DNA from: Thermomicrobiaceae bacterium
GTDB taxonomy: Bacteria > Chloroflexota > Chloroflexia > Thermomicrobiales > Thermomicrobiaceae
Length of the DNA stretch: 6,062 nt
NCBI GenBank assembly: GCA_007123655.1
Contig: SKKR01000008.1
Location: 1-6,062 of the forward strand
Reading direction: 5' to 3'
Below the pieces are notes generated by a model that was not told where the DNA came from, did no database searches, and saw only the letters and a list, made by a program, of their open reading frames with translations. The position numbers were made by a program, and so were the translations under genes. Numbering within the stretch: the stretch's first letter is position 1; every line of letters begins with the position of its first letter. Shown here one piece after another: positions 5,472-6,062 of the stretch.

Positions 5472-6062
5472 TCACGCGTTTGGCTCGGCTGGCGGCGTCG
5501 CGATTTCGACCGGGTCTTCGTTCGCTTCGTCGTGCTCGGGTTCCGTGGGTGACACGTAGCGACTGAGCCACAACAGGGCCACGATCAACGGGACCGACGC
5601 ACTGACCCCGACGATCAGCGGGAGCGCCGGCAGGATCCCGAAGAGGACACCAGCCACGAATGGGGCCAGCGAGTAGCCACTTTCCCCGAGAATCTCAGCA
5701 ACGACGTAGACGCGGGTTCTTATCCAGGTGGGGGTCACCTCCGCGAGTAATGCGTAGAACAGCGACCAGGCGACGAAATAACCCCCGCGCAGGAAGAACG
5801 CCAGCCCGAACAGCCAGAGCACGTTTCCGAACAGGAGAATCAGCATCGCCGCCGCGACCGCTCCGACCGCGATCATCAGGATGACCCGCGGCTGCTGCAG
5901 GAACGAGATCCGGTTCAGCGCCACCCCGAGCAGGATGGCGCCGAGCGCACTGATCGAGCCGAGCCAGCCGATGTAGCTCACACTGACCTCGTGGACGTCC
6001 TGGAGGTAGTTCGGCACCAGGATGAGCGCGATCGTTAGAATGAAGATGGTCGCAAACATGAA
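5472..6062 (-). CDS. MFS transporter C-terminal half, 5'-truncated by the window edge
   Basis: On the - strand, 196 residues are visible ahead of a TGA at 5474-5472. The frame stays open to the last base of the window with a Phe codon before the ATG at 6059, so that ATG is probably internal and the gene continues beyond the edge. The visible part has six hydrophobic segments (about 2-20, 30-50, 60-78, 80-106, 119-143 and 147-167), which is the C-terminal six-helix bundle of a twelve-helix major facilitator transporter. A membrane-embedded or edge Arg and aromatics in LRGGYFVAWSLFYALLAE and the segment AEILGESGYSLAPFVAG are typical of helices 10-11. The tail is hydrophilic and acidic (about 26 residues, rich in P, E, D and A). 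It converges on the methyltransferase gene and belongs to a different transcription unit. No substrate can be inferred. Confidence 0.87.
   Translation of the reverse strand, partial: FMFATIFILTIALILVPNYLQDVHEVSVSYIGWLGSISALGAILLGVALNRISFLQQPRVILMIAVGAVAAAMLILLFGNVLWLFGLAFFLRGGYFVAWSLFYALLAEVTPTWIRTRVYVVAEILGESGYSLAPFVAGVLFGILPALPLIVGVSASVPLIVALLWLSRYVSPTEPEHDEANEDPVEIATPPAEPNA

Overview
The window is G+C-rich bacterial DNA, densely packed with seven protein-coding genes, two of which are cut by the window edges. GTG starts, an F420/flavin-type PPOX protein and an ArsR-rhodanese regulator would fit Chloroflexota (for example Thermomicrobia) or Actinomycetota. That assignment is an impression from gene content, not a demonstrated placement. 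No RNA gene, insertion sequence, CRISPR array or gene-free stretch over 300 bases was seen.

Layout: (1) 1-1055, + strand, the C-terminal part of an MFS transporter. It is followed after 28 bases by a small PPOX-fold, probably F420- or flavin-dependent, oxidoreductase at 1084-1485. (2) A 122-base intergenic region (1486-1607) holds a hairpin, a sigma70-type promoter (TTGACG, 17 bases, TAGACT) and a perfect 8+8 bp palindrome that starts on the last base of the -10 box and covers the expected transcription start. (3) A tight four-gene + strand operon follows: an ArsR-family repressor fused to a rhodanese domain (1608-2282), a rhodanese-metallo-beta-lactamase protein of persulfide dioxygenase type (2279-3397), a complete MFS transporter (about 3422-4705) and a class I SAM methyltransferase (4711-5367). 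(4) A 104-base convergent gap, then the C-terminal half of another MFS transporter on the - strand (5472-6062).

My reading of the central operon is an autoregulated response to reactive sulfur. The regulator has no cysteine in its DNA-binding half, and its only two cysteines sit in the rhodanese loop CRGPYC, so the sulfurtransferase domain may be the sensor. The second gene would oxidise persulfide or move sulfane sulfur, the MFS protein would export a product (sulfite or thiosulfate are candidates), and the methyltransferase could methylate a thiol or sulfide. Domains, motifs, overlaps, promoter and palindrome are read from the sequence. Substrates and sensing mechanism are inference.
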